Assembly: GCA_023511565.1 (NCBI GenBank) | Contig: JAIMBE010000004.1 | Location: 1 to 43,250 of the forward strand | Source of the DNA: Bacillota bacterium | GTDB taxonomy: Bacteria; Acidobacteriota; Terriglobia; Acidiferrales; UBA7541 | Length of the DNA: 43,250 nucleotides | Direction: 5' to 3' | Part shown: piece after piece, positions 34,751 to 43,250 of the stretch | Position numbering within the stretch: the stretch's first letter is position 1 | How the letters are laid out: every line of letters starts with the position of its first letter | Position numbers and translations under genes: made by a program | Notes under the pieces: generated by a model | What the model was told of the DNA's origin: nothing | What the model saw: only the letters and a program-made list of their open reading frames with translations | Database searches by the model: none

Positions 34751-37700
34751 GTGGCTGGTTTTCTTGAGCACAAACTCGGCCTCTCGTCGTTGCCACTGCG
34801 CTGCCTGTCCCATTTTATCTGGCTGGCGGCCACGCTGCTCTGCGTGGACGTGCTGGCGATGACGTTGGCTGAGTCGCTGTTTCTGACCAACGTCGGTGCT
34901 GAACGCCTACCGGTGTTTTACGTGCTGTTGGCTGGCGTTTCGATTCCCGTGGCGAGCGGCTTTTCCTACCTGGTGGACCGGGTGCCGCGGCTTCGCCTGT
35001 TCCATGGGTTACTGCTGGGTTCCCTCGTTCTGGCGTTGTTGCTGCGCTGGATGGCTAGCCGGGCGATGCTGACCGGCTATTTTGCCCTCTACATCGGATT
35101 CAGCGTCGTCGAGCTGTTGATGGAGATTCAGTTCTGGGTGTTGGTCTCGGATTATTTCACTTCGCTTGAATTGAAGCGCGCGGCGCCGCTGCTTCTGGCT
35201 GCAATGTCCGGCGGCGGGTTGCTCGGTGGCGCGACGGCCAGCCTGCTGGTGGAAGCGTTCACGCCGACGAACTTGTTGTGGGCGGTTCCGCCGTTCTATT
35301 TGCTGGCGATGGCGCAACTCACATGGCTCGGCCGTGCGCAGCAGCCGCTGGAGGCGGCCGAAGCCGAAGAGGAACAGGCGGGCGTGTGGGAAAGCTTGAA
35401 GAGCTTTCCACCGCTCATCCGCCGCCACCCCATCATCTGGATGCTGGCGCTCAGCGCACTGCTGGTTCCTTTCCTGCGTTGCGTGGCCGAGTTCCAGGTG
35501 TTTTCCATCTATGAGCAGCGCTTCCCGGAGGAGCAAGAACTGGCCGGCTTCCTGGGCCTGCTGAGCGGCACGCTCAGTGTGCTCGAGTTTGCTGTGCTGC
35601 TGTTCTTCACCCGCCCGCTCATCCAGAAGCTGGGCGTTCATCGTATGAACCTGATCTATCCCGCCACGACCCTGGCCAGCTTTGCCGGGCTGGCGATCAG
35701 CTATCAGGTGCCTGCAGCCATTGCGGCGAACATCAACTACGAAACCCTGGGCAATAGCGTGGCGGCTCCGGTGGATACGCTGAACTACAACGCCATCCCG
35801 CGGCGGTTCCTCGGCCGCGTGCGGGGCGTCATCGACGGGCTTAGCTATCCGTTGGGGATGGCCCTGGCGGGTGCATTGCTCTGGGTCGGCCAGTCCGTGT
35901 TGGATTCCCTGGAAACCACGCTCAGCGCGTTGCTGTTGACCGCGGGGTTGCTGGCCCTCGGCCACGGCGTGGGTCGCCACTATCTGACTTCGCTGGTGGA
36001 GATGTTGCGCTCGCGCTCGGTGAATCTGGATGACGTCGGCGAGGGTTTGGCTAAGCTGCCGCCACGCTACGCCGACGAAGTGCGCCGCTTGCTCACCAGC
36101 CCGGATCGGAACGCGCAGATTCTGGGGGTCGAGCTGGCCGCTCGGATGAACCCGGCCGAGTTTCTGCCCGAGCTGCAGGCACTGCTGCCCGCGGCCGATG
36201 CGCGCTTGCGCCGTTCCCTGGTCCGGCTTTATGCCGCCTTCCGCCCCGAAGACCTCGCTGGACGGATGCCCAGTTTGCTGGAGAGCGAGGAGGAGAGTTT
36301 GCGCGAATTAGCTCTCGAACTCGCCGTGGCGGTGCCCGCTCTGCGCCAGCAAGGGCTCGACCGTGAGCGGCTGGCTGCACTGCTCGACGATCCGAGCCCG
36401 GTGGTGCGCGGCCTGGCCTGCGTGGTTGTGCCACTGGTCGGAGTTCGGGACGAGGCACTCGAAGCTGCCTGCGCTGTGGTGCTCGAGCAGCCGCTCGGCC
36501 CGACGGCCCATCTGGCTATGATCCAGGCCGTGCGGAGCGCTGCGGATCCAGCTCTGCTGCCGCTGCTGCGCCGCATTCTGGAGCGGGCTGCGCCCACGGT
36601 GCAGGACGATGCGCTGGACGCGCTGGCCGTTTTGCTGGATCGCGGTGCGCCTGCCGAAGGGCTGGAAGCTGTCGCTGCTGACTTCCTCACCCATCCCGAA
36701 GCCCCGGTGCGTGCGGCCGCCGCCAAGCTGCTCGGCCGGATCCGCACCGCAACCGCTGCCGCGCGGCTGGGTCCGCGGCTCGAAGACACCAGCCAGAGTG
36801 TGCGCGAACAAGCGGCGACGGCGCTGGCCGCCTGCGGGGAGCTTGCTCTGCAGGTTGCCGAGCCGTACCTGACCTCGCCGCGCGCCGAAGTCGTCGATGC
36901 CGCCATCAGTGCCATCGGTGGTGTGCGCAGCCCGCGCGCCGAAGAACGGCTGTTCCGTTTTTTGCAGGCCGACTTCCGCCAGGTGCGCAACAACCTGGCT
37001 TGGCTGCCGCTGTTGCCGGCCGATGGAATCTGGCAACCGCTGCGCATAGCGATCGAAGATTCCAACCTGCGCATCACGCAGCGGGTGTTGCACGTGCTCA
37101 GCGCTCTGGGCCATCGCCGCACACTGAACTGCGTACGACGCATTCTCTTCAGCACCGATGAGCGGGCGCGTGCCGATGCGGTCGAAACGATGGCTTCGCT
37201 GAGCCATCGTCGTTTCGTCGAGCCCATCCTGCCGCTGCTCGAAGCACAGGCCACGGCGCAGCACCGGCGCAACGACCCGCAGCACAACCCGGCCCGGCCG
37301 CGAGCGGTCGCGGCGTCAGAACTGCGCCACATTGCCGAGCAGGCTGCCGTATCTGCGGATCGCTGGGTGCGCGTCGGCGGTATCCTGGCGCTGGCCGCAT
37401 CGCCCGGGCCAATTCCCGGCGCGCTGCTCCGGGAACCGGCAGACCCGCTCGTGCGGGACGCACTGCTGCACACCTTGATACGCAAAGGGGCTCAACAGGG
37501 CCGCCCCGGCACCGAGGACAGCGACACGGCCCACACCGGAGGGGCCACCCTGTGGAATCGGAGTCTGTTCATGAATCGTGTGCTCTTCTTGAAAAATGTT
37601 CCGTTGTTCAAATTCCTTTCCCTGGATGACCTGCTCATTGTGGATCAGGCGCTCGTCCAGAAAGAGTATTTGGCCGGCGAGGTTATCTTCCGCGAAGGCC

Positions 37701-38050
37701 AGCCGGGCAGCGACCTGTGCATCATCACGGCGGGCCGCGTAGAAATCCGCAAGCACGTGCATCCGCGTGAGCACGTGCTGGCGGAGCTGGGCCCCGGGGA
37801 GTGCTTCGGCGAGATGGCTCTGTTCGACGACGCGCCGCGTTCTGCCACGGCCGTGGCCGTTTCCGATGCGACTCTGTTGACCCTGGAGCGAAGCCGCTTC
37901 CTGAGTTTGACGGCACAACGTCCCGAGATTGCTCTGGAGGTATGCAAGGTGCTCAGCCTGCGCTTGCGCGAAGCGAACGAGCAGCTTGGCAAGCTGGCCG
38001 CGGAAGCCGGCTTGGCCGGAGCCGGCCATGACGGCCCAACTCTTTCTTGA
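34751..38050 (+). CDS. NTT-like (ATP/ADP translocase type) transporter fused to HEAT repeats and a cNMP-binding domain
   Basis: 1099 residues from the GTG at 34751. Residues 15-410 hold about 11-12 transmembrane segments. QFWVLVSDYFTSLELKRAAP and LLLAAMSGGGLLGGATASLL match the conserved QFW...KR...GG pattern of the NTT (TLC) nucleotide transporters. Residues about 425-900 are HEAT-like helical repeats (SLRELALELAVAVPALRQQG, PVRAAAAKLLGRIRTATAAA). Residues about 945-1075 form a CRP-like cyclic-nucleotide-binding domain. Its phosphate cassette GECFGEMALFDDAPRSATAV is intact (Gly, Glu, Arg), so it should bind cAMP or cGMP. The cytoplasmic sensor could gate the membrane domain. GGAAAGG lies about ten bases before the GTG. 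Confidence 0.85.
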   Translation: MAGFLEHKLGLSSLPLRCLSHFIWLAATLLCVDVLAMTLAESLFLTNVGAERLPVFYVLLAGVSIPVASGFSYLVDRVPRLRLFHGLLLGSLVLALLLRWMASRAMLTGYFALYIGFSVVELLMEIQFWVLVSDYFTSLELKRAAPLLLAAMSGGGLLGGATASLLVEAFTPTNLLWAVPPFYLLAMAQLTWLGRAQQPLEAAEAEEEQAGVWESLKSFPPLIRRHPIIWMLALSALLVPFLRCVAEFQVFSIYEQRFPEEQELAGFLGLLSGTLSVLEFAVLLFFTRPLIQKLGVHRMNLIYPATTLASFAGLAISYQVPAAIAANINYETLGNSVAAPVDTLNYNAIPRRFLGRVRGVIDGLSYPLGMALAGALLWVGQSVLDSLETTLSALLLTAGLLALGHGVGRHYLTSLVEMLRSRSVNLDDVGEGLAKLPPRYADEVRRLLTSPDRNAQILGVELAARMNPAEFLPELQALLPAADARLRRSLVRLYAAFRPEDLAGRMPSLLESEEESLRELALELAVAVPALRQQGLDRERLAALLDDPSPVVRGLACVVVPLVGVRDEALEAACAVVLEQPLGPTAHLAMIQAVRSAADPALLPLLRRILERAAPTVQDDALDALAVLLDRGAPAEGLEAVAADFLTHPEAPVRAAAAKLLGRIRTATAAARLGPRLEDTSQSVREQAATALAACGELALQVAEPYLTSPRAEVVDAAISAIGGVRSPRAEERLFRFLQADFRQVRNNLAWLPLLPADGIWQPLRIAIEDSNLRITQRVLHVLSALGHRRTLNCVRRILFSTDERARADAVETMASLSHRRFVEPILPLLEAQATAQHRRNDPQHNPARPRAVAASELRHIAEQAAVSADRWVRVGGILALAASPGPIPGALLREPADPLVRDALLHTLIRKGAQQGRPGTEDSDTAHTGGATLWNRSLFMNRVLFLKNVPLFKFLSLDDLLIVDQALVQKEYLAGEVIFREGQPGSDLCIITAGRVEIRKHVHPREHVLAELGPGECFGEMALFDDAPRSATAVAVSDATLLTLERSRFLSLTAQRPEIALEVCKVLSLRLREANEQLGKLAAEAGLAGAGHDGPTLS

Positions 38051-38230
38051 CAACTGCGCGGGTTGTGGCAGACTCTGCCGAAGGTTGCCCGGGTGCGTAG
38101 CTGCCGGCGCGAGCGGTGTGGTCAGTTGAAACGGCCAGCCGGAAAACTGTTTCTTTTTGCGAAATACCCAGCGCCGCGCCTATTGACGCCTTTCTCTCAC
38201 CTCACTAGGCTACCCGCGAAACGTGGCGTT

Positions 38231-38257
38231 ATGACCTGGGTGAGGGAATCTGCGTGA
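38231..38257 (+). other. Possible nine-codon leader ORF before the barrel gene
   Basis: MTWVRESA and a stop, whose TGA (38255-38257) overlaps the GTG of the barrel gene at 38254. It might couple translation, or be chance. The 203 bases between 38051 and 38253 are otherwise empty, with an AT-rich stretch around 38150. Confidence 0.25.
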
Positions 38258-40002
38258 ACATCGTCGCATTCCTACTGCTGACCTTGTCCACGTTCGCCGG
38301 AGCTGACCACCGCTCAACGTCCAGTTCCCATCCTCACCAGACGTCCTGTCCGACGGGTGTGCCCGGGTCCGCTCTCGTTGTGCCGGCGGACCGTTCTGCC
38401 CCGCTCAGCGAAGAACAAAATCAGCAGCCGTCTCCGCGTCCGGTTGACGGGGCCGCCGACCCGCAGGCAGCGGCGGCACCGTCGGCGACCCCGGCGCAAA
38501 GCGAAATCCGTACCGTGCCCAGCCGCTGGCGCTCGTTTGATCCCTCGGGACAAAATCCGGAGTACATCTTCCGCATCTATGATCCCTATCATCAGAACCT
38601 GCTGAAGGCCGATTTCCCGCTTGCCGGGAACTGGTTTCTCGAGCTGAACGCACTGAATACGTTCGTCTACAAAGCACGCCGCAATCTGGACTTCAGCAAT
38701 GTGTTTGCGGATCAGATCAGCCTCGGCAACCTGGAGTTCCATTCTCACAATCACTTTCGCAATGAGAATCTGATTTTCGGACTGGAATTGCGCCGCTTTG
38801 ACGATACCTTCTTTCCCTCCGACTTTCGCATCCGGCTGAATGGTGTGTTCGACTATCGCGCGGACCTGAACGCCTTTCTGCGCACTTCGAATGTGGAACC
38901 GTTTCTGTTCGATGCCTTCGTGGATGTGAAGCTGCATGATTTCGGTGGCGATGAAGATGGCCGCGACAATTTCGATTTGTTGTTCCTGCGCGGCGGCTTC
39001 CAAGGCTTCCGGTCCGATTTCCACGGCCTTGTTTTCAACGACGTCGGCTTGGGTGGTCGGCTCTTCGGAGAGTTCCAGCGCAACCGGTTCCGGTACGATT
39101 TCCTCTGGCTGAAGCTGTTTCAGAAGGATCCCGCCACGGGCTTTCTTTCGTTTTCGCGGCCGAGCGCACACCAGGTCGCAATCGGCCGTTTCACCTGGGA
39201 AGATTTCCTGGTGCTCGGCTGGAACAGCGAATGGTCAGTTCACTACAACCGGGAGCGGCGAAAGATCGGGGGCGGGCCGCTCGAACAGCAGCACGACACG
39301 TTCTACTGGGGCGCCACGTTCAACGGCCAGCTCGGCCGGGTAGAATTCAATCCCGCGTTCTATGCGGTGCACGGCAACGCAGATCAGGTCGTGGGCGGCG
39401 TGCCTGTGGAACACTCCGTGGCCGCGTTCCTGGTCCTGCTTGACGTGCGGTACCCGTTCGACTACTGGAAATTCCGTGCTGGCTACCTGTTCGCTTCCGG
39501 CGACGGCAACCCGGCGGATCGGCGCGACACCGGCTTTGACGCCATCAGTGACAGTATCGTGCTGTTTGGCGGACCGCTCAGTTATTGGACCGGCGAGAAC
39601 ATCCGCTTTGGCCGCGGCGACTTCGTGCGCGCCAACAGCGTATTCCCCTCGCTGCGCGGCGCCAACGAACCGGCCAACTACATCAATCCAGGCATCCAGA
39701 TTCTGAACGTTGGTCTGGACGTGGTTCTATCGCCGCGGTTGGAGTTCAGCGGCAACGTCAACTACCTGCGTTTTGTCTCCCGGGGCGCGTATACGAACCG
39801 GGTCGTGATCCGCGACCTCTCGGCCGGCCTGGAAGAAAATTTCTTCCTCCGCATCAAGCCGTTTCTCCGCGAGGTCAATCAGAACGTGCTGTTGGACGTC
39901 GGCTTCAGTGTGTTGCATGCGCAGCCGGGCCTGCAGAGTGCGTTTCAGACTACCCGGGGCACCGTCTATTCCAACTTTCTGGCTTTGCGGTTGGTGTACT
40001 GA
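38254..40002 (+). CDS. Outer-membrane beta-barrel protein, probable partner of the multiheme cytochrome
   Basis: 582 residues. Hydrophobic N-terminus (MNIVAFLLLTLSTFAGA), a Pro/Ala/Ser-rich linker (about 20-85) and a barrel of alternating polar and aromatic strands: NWFLELNALNTFVYKARR, ISLGNLEFHSHNHFRNENLI, FRIRLNGVFDYRADLNAFLR, ending TVYSNFLALRLVY with a C-terminal aromatic residue as usual for barrel proteins. I do not recognise the family, but the tight coupling to the cytochrome (stop and start share one base, TGATG) fits the porin part of a porin-cytochrome conduit (MtrB/PioB or OmbB-like role). GTG start at 38254; GAGGGAA lies a few bases before. Confidence 0.75.
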   Translation: MNIVAFLLLTLSTFAGADHRSTSSSHPHQTSCPTGVPGSALVVPADRSAPLSEEQNQQPSPRPVDGAADPQAAAAPSATPAQSEIRTVPSRWRSFDPSGQNPEYIFRIYDPYHQNLLKADFPLAGNWFLELNALNTFVYKARRNLDFSNVFADQISLGNLEFHSHNHFRNENLIFGLELRRFDDTFFPSDFRIRLNGVFDYRADLNAFLRTSNVEPFLFDAFVDVKLHDFGGDEDGRDNFDLLFLRGGFQGFRSDFHGLVFNDVGLGGRLFGEFQRNRFRYDFLWLKLFQKDPATGFLSFSRPSAHQVAIGRFTWEDFLVLGWNSEWSVHYNRERRKIGGGPLEQQHDTFYWGATFNGQLGRVEFNPAFYAVHGNADQVVGGVPVEHSVAAFLVLLDVRYPFDYWKFRAGYLFASGDGNPADRRDTGFDAISDSIVLFGGPLSYWTGENIRFGRGDFVRANSVFPSLRGANEPANYINPGIQILNVGLDVVLSPRLEFSGNVNYLRFVSRGAYTNRVVIRDLSAGLEENFFLRIKPFLREVNQNVLLDVGFSVLHAQPGLQSAFQTTRGTVYSNFLALRLVY

Positions 40003-43000
40003 TGCCAAGCGACATGAACTTTCCGCGACGCAGGGGGATCCTGACGGCGCTGTTTTTTGTGGGCGTGTTGGGCGGGCCAGGGGTTCCTGCCGGCCCGGTG
40101 GCGCCGCAGCAAGGGCCTGTTACCGGTGCAGATTCACGGGCCTGCCTGGACTGCCATGTTGGAATCGAGCGGATGCACGCCTTCCCGGAAAGAATGTCTG
40201 TGGACGACCAGGCCAAATACGATCGCGGTATGGATCGAGTCGGGCTGACCTGTGTGGATTGTCATGGTGGCAATGGCGCCGCCACGGGCAGCCAGGCGAG
40301 TGCAGAGCAATACCGGGCCTACCTGGAAGCCGCACACGTGCTCCCGCGCAACCGGAAGTTGTTCCGGAATTCCGCAAATCCCCCGGACAGCTACGCTGCG
40401 CTGAACCAAGAGCCTCCGGAGTTCGTCCGCTTCCTGAACCCTTCCGACTTCCGCATCGCCGACCGCACCTGCGGCCAGTGCCATCGGGAGATTCTCTCTG
40501 CGATGCGCATGTCGGTGATGTCGCACAACGCCATGGCCCACGGCGCCGTCTTTTACAACAACGGGGCGTTTGAGCGGAAGCAGGCGCTCTACGGCGAAGC
40601 CTACGACGCACACGGGAATCCGGCTGAGATCGTGGACGACGAAATCAGTGAAGGCGCCCGTCGGCACGGCGCCATCGAGCGGCTGGTACCGCATCCCAGT
40701 TTCCCCATCACGCGCATCAAAGATCCGCTGCGCGTCGCGGAAGTGAACAACCCGGCGCTCGGCGTTCGCGGGCCGGGCACCGATGGGCGCATCGCCGGGG
40801 TGTTTCTGAACGTGCTGAAGACACGGTTGAACGACCCGACGCTGTGGTTCCTCGGCCCCAACCGCATTGCCGGCGACTACCGGAGTTCCGGCTGCGCCGC
40901 CTGCCACGTCCTCTACGCCAACGACGGCGAACCGGATAGTTCCGCGATGTTTGCCGTCTATGGCAACCGCGGCACGTCGCATTCGAACGACGCTGCGCTC
41001 CGCCGCGTGCTGGTCGGTGAGCGCGCCGACGAGCCCGGCCATCCCATCCGGCACACCTTGGAGCTGCGCATCCCAGCTTCCCAGTGTCTGACCTGCCACT
41101 ACCATCAGGGCGACGGGGCCATCGGGAACTATCTCGGCCGCATCTGGTGGGACCGCGAAAGCGACGCCGAGAAAGTCAGGCAGATTGGCGCCGAACCCGA
41201 ATACGGTGTGCTCGACCCCGCTACCCGCCGCTACGTGCAAGAGCGCCTGGCCGAATTCAACAAAGAATTCCAGCTTGTCCAGTTCAGCGACTTCCATGCC
41301 CACGGCTGGAACTTCACGCGGGTCTATCGACAGGATGAGCGTGGCCGCATGCTCGATGCTGCCGGCCGGCCCATCGCCCAGGACGACCCGCTGAAATGGC
41401 TTAAAGGTGTCCATCTGCGCGACATCCATCTGGAGAAGGGCATGTCCTGCATTGATTGTCACACGACGCAGGACACCCACGGCGACGGCAACCTCTATCC
41501 CCAGATGACCGACTACATCGAAATCCGCTGCGTGGATTGCCACGGCACGGTGACCCGCCGCACCGACCTGAAAACCAGTGGTCACCCCTGGCGACGGAAT
41601 GACCTGACCCAGTACAACACCCCGTGGCGGGATCCCCAGACCGGCGAAACGCTCAAGCAGTTTTACGTGGATCCAGCCACTGGCCGCATCTATCAGCGTT
41701 CGCGGCTCTATCCGGGGCTCGAGTGGGAAGTGACGCAGCTGGTGGACGTGGTCAACCCGGCCTCGCGCGACTATTCCCCGAAGGCTGCCTATGCCAAGCT
41801 CGTTCAGCGCGACGGCAGCGTGCATCTGGGTTCGGGCGACGAAAACCTAGCGCACAGCTACGACCGCATGGAATGCACCACCTGCCATTCCTCCTGGCAG
41901 ACGACCTGCTCCGGCTGTCACCTGCCACTCGACCTGAACGTGAAGTCGAAAGACAAGCATTACGAAAACCGCTTTTCGCGTGGGTACGCACCCTACTACC
42001 GACAAGTGATTCGCACCGATCTGTACTTCTTCGGCATTGGTACCACCAACCACGGGAACAAGGTCACTCCGTTTCGTCCGGCCAGTGCCGTGATCGTTTC
42101 GGCGTGGGATCGAAACCGGAACAACATCGTGCATCAGCAACCGCTGGTCAGTGCACCGGGCTTCGCCAACGAAGCCATGACGCCGCATCCCCCTCACACC
42201 GTGCGCAAGACGGAGACCCGGACTTGTTCCGATTGCCACCTCAACGAAGCCGGCAACAACAATGCCCGCATCGCCGCAGCCCTCGGCTACGGTGCGAATG
42301 CACTGACCTTCATGGGCACTTATGTCTACGTGGCCGAACAGGGTCGGGGCGTGACCGCTGTGGAGGTCACCGAGGGCCGCGAGCCGATGCCGGTCATCGG
42401 CTCGAATTTCCATCGGGTTCTGCACCCGGAAAGCTACAACGCCTTCGTGCGCGGCGGCCGCATCCTGCGGCGAGCCTACACGCGACGCGCGCCCAAGGTC
42501 GTCTCCGTGGCCACGCGCGGGGAATATCTGCTGGCGGCTGAAGGAGCCGACGGCTTGAAACTCTACGACATCGCGAACATCAACAACAAAGCCGTCGCCC
42601 AGCGCATTGTGCAGGCCACGAATTCTCCGCTGGGCGAAACCACCCGTGTCCCGCTCCCGGATGCGACCTTCGTCTATTTGCCGGTTTCGCTGCCCGTGCA
42701 CGTCGGGCGCGAAGACCGCCGCGTGCTGAACCGGCAACTTCCGCTGCCGGAGATTCGCCGCTTGAACGGCGAACAGGAGTTCCATGAACTCTATCGCTAT
42801 GCGCTCGTCACCGACCGCCAACGCGGACTGGTTCTGGTGGATGTGGATACCCTGACGGACGGCGACCCCGAAAACAATCGGCTGCGCGCCGAGGTTGTCT
42901 TCGATGGTGGTGGCCGGCTGCGTGGCGCCCGCATGGTCAAGAACTGGGGCCACTACGCCGTCGTGGCCAGCGAGCAGACGGGCATCCAGGTTGTGGACCT

Positions 43001-43097
43001 GCGCGTGCCGACGGCGCCGCGGCTGTTCCGCCCGCCCCAAACCTCGCCCTGGGCCAGCCGGTCCCAGGTCTGGCGGTATGTGTTTACCGGGACGTGA
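40002..43097 (+). CDS. Decaheme c-type cytochrome with C-terminal LVIVD-like repeats
   Basis: 1031 residues. Signal-like N-terminus (RRRGILTALFFVGVLGG) and ten CxxCH heme sites: residues 48, 84, 157, 298, 362, 483, 510, 625, 636 and 742 (CLDCH, CVDCH, CGQCH, CAACH, CLTCH, CIDCH, CVDCH, CTTCH, CSGCH, CSDCH). From about 755 the cysteine-free tail has repeats such as YLLAAEGADGLKLYDIAN, YALVTDRQRGLVLVDVDT and YAVVASEQTGIQVVDLRV, like LVIVD-type propeller repeats. The last 20 or so residues are antisense to a protease gene and are probably not native (see findings). Exported and likely at the cell surface with the barrel protein; a role in extracellular electron transfer is inferred. Confidence 0.9.
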   Translation: MPSDMNFPRRRGILTALFFVGVLGGPGVPAGPVAPQQGPVTGADSRACLDCHVGIERMHAFPERMSVDDQAKYDRGMDRVGLTCVDCHGGNGAATGSQASAEQYRAYLEAAHVLPRNRKLFRNSANPPDSYAALNQEPPEFVRFLNPSDFRIADRTCGQCHREILSAMRMSVMSHNAMAHGAVFYNNGAFERKQALYGEAYDAHGNPAEIVDDEISEGARRHGAIERLVPHPSFPITRIKDPLRVAEVNNPALGVRGPGTDGRIAGVFLNVLKTRLNDPTLWFLGPNRIAGDYRSSGCAACHVLYANDGEPDSSAMFAVYGNRGTSHSNDAALRRVLVGERADEPGHPIRHTLELRIPASQCLTCHYHQGDGAIGNYLGRIWWDRESDAEKVRQIGAEPEYGVLDPATRRYVQERLAEFNKEFQLVQFSDFHAHGWNFTRVYRQDERGRMLDAAGRPIAQDDPLKWLKGVHLRDIHLEKGMSCIDCHTTQDTHGDGNLYPQMTDYIEIRCVDCHGTVTRRTDLKTSGHPWRRNDLTQYNTPWRDPQTGETLKQFYVDPATGRIYQRSRLYPGLEWEVTQLVDVVNPASRDYSPKAAYAKLVQRDGSVHLGSGDENLAHSYDRMECTTCHSSWQTTCSGCHLPLDLNVKSKDKHYENRFSRGYAPYYRQVIRTDLYFFGIGTTNHGNKVTPFRPASAVIVSAWDRNRNNIVHQQPLVSAPGFANEAMTPHPPHTVRKTETRTCSDCHLNEAGNNNARIAAALGYGANALTFMGTYVYVAEQGRGVTAVEVTEGREPMPVIGSNFHRVLHPESYNAFVRGGRILRRAYTRRAPKVVSVATRGEYLLAAEGADGLKLYDIANINNKAVAQRIVQATNSPLGETTRVPLPDATFVYLPVSLPVHVGREDRRVLNRQLPLPEIRRLNGEQEFHELYRYALVTDRQRGLVLVDVDTLTDGDPENNRLRAEVVFDGGGRLRGARMVKNWGHYAVVASEQTGIQVVDLRVPTAPRLFRPPQTSPWASRSQVWRYVFTGT

Positions 43098-43250
43098 AGA
43101 TTTGTGGCCAGCGACGGGCCGATGCGGCTGTGGATACCGATTACTTTGCCGTGCATGTCGAAGAGCGGGCCGCCCGAGTCGCCGCCGACGAGGGTGCAGT
43201 CGGTGCGAATCAGGTTTTCATTGCGCCACTGCACGCGGCCAAGCCGGACC
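42953..43250 (-). CDS. Trypsin-like serine protease, 3' part only, 5' end outside window
   Basis: The visible 98 codons run from the right edge to the stop at 42953. They read QWRNENLIRTDCTLVGGDSG and GGPLFDMHGKVIGIHSRIGP, then LATNLHVPVNTYRQTWDRL, with the nucleophile serine in GDSGGP: a HtrA/Do-like S1 fold. After AQGEVWGG (about 43040) the sequence NSRGAVGTRRSTTWMPVCSL has no family character and is antisense to the cytochrome. In homologues a PDZ domain is common there. So the true C-terminus is probably lost. The 145-base overlap with the cytochrome is unusual. Confidence 0.7.
   Translation of the reverse strand, partial: VRLGRVQWRNENLIRTDCTLVGGDSGGPLFDMHGKVIGIHSRIGPSLATNLHVPVNTYRQTWDRLAQGEVWGGRNSRGAVGTRRSTTWMPVCSLATTA

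Noticed and set aside
40002..40080. Twin-arginine signal in the cytochrome (PRRRGIL)
   Set aside because: The Tat motif needs a hydrophobic residue two places after the second Arg; c-type cytochromes are matured outside after Sec export, so a Sec signal is more likely.

Overview
The window is GC-rich, densely coding bacterial chromosome with housekeeping and secreted-protein genes. No rRNA, tRNA, CRISPR array, insertion sequence or prophage gene was seen. The best guess for the host is an Acidobacteriota member, possibly of the Solibacter/Bryobacter group. The grounds are a TonB-type receptor with an N-terminal carboxypeptidase-regulatory-like domain, many secreted proteins of unknown function, paired SxxK serine hydrolases, an outer-membrane barrel next to a decaheme cytochrome, and a bifunctional FtcD. 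This is inference from gene content, not from a marker gene.

Left part (1-10.7 kb): the glycine cleavage genes gcvT-gcvH-gcvPA run leftward and leave the window inside gcvPA. A small Cys-rich protein and a degenerate RsbW-like protein lie divergent to them. Histidine-degradation genes follow, also leftward: hutU, an NmrA-like oxidoreductase, hutI, a fused formiminotransferase-cyclodeaminase (ftcD) and a secreted protein. A tiny FmdB-type zinc-ribbon gene sits on the opposite strand between them. The gcv and hut/ftcD routes both deliver one-carbon units to tetrahydrofolate, so this block looks like amino-acid catabolism feeding the folate pool. hutH is not in the window.

Middle part (10.9-25.8 kb): long-chain acyl-CoA ligase, thiG, a CPBP membrane protease, an FtsB/DivIC-like protein in one transcript with a phosphohexomutase, a cutA-corA pair, and a cystathionine gamma-synthase/lyase-type PLP enzyme. 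Then come several secreted or membrane proteins of unknown function, an orphan FtsX-type permease, a FAS1 protein with a DUF378 membrane protein, and a divergent XRE-cupin regulator. The intergenic DNA between DUF378 and the regulator carries nested dyads that overlap a strong promoter. An ECF-type promoter candidate lies upstream of a pair of leftward genes, one of which encodes an internally duplicated secreted protein.

Right part (25.9-43.25 kb): two successive SxxK serine hydrolases, a gamma-glutamyltransferase and a pirin suggest extracellular peptide or cell-wall-derivative processing. They are followed by a TonB-type receptor, then a roughly 1100-residue fusion of an NTT (ATP/ADP translocase-like) membrane domain, HEAT-like repeats and an intact cyclic-nucleotide-binding domain. 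Last comes an outer-membrane barrel translationally coupled to a decaheme cytochrome with an LVIVD-like tail, a probable extracellular electron-transfer conduit. At the right edge this cytochrome overlaps, tail to tail, the end of a trypsin-like protease in a way that suggests both genes are truncated at a rearrangement or assembly junction.

Throughout, starts were chosen with Shine-Dalgarno sequences, overlaps with the preceding stop, and sigma70-like promoters. Several promoters lie so close to the start codon that short or nearly leaderless transcripts are predicted. All function calls are from reading motifs; no database search was possible.
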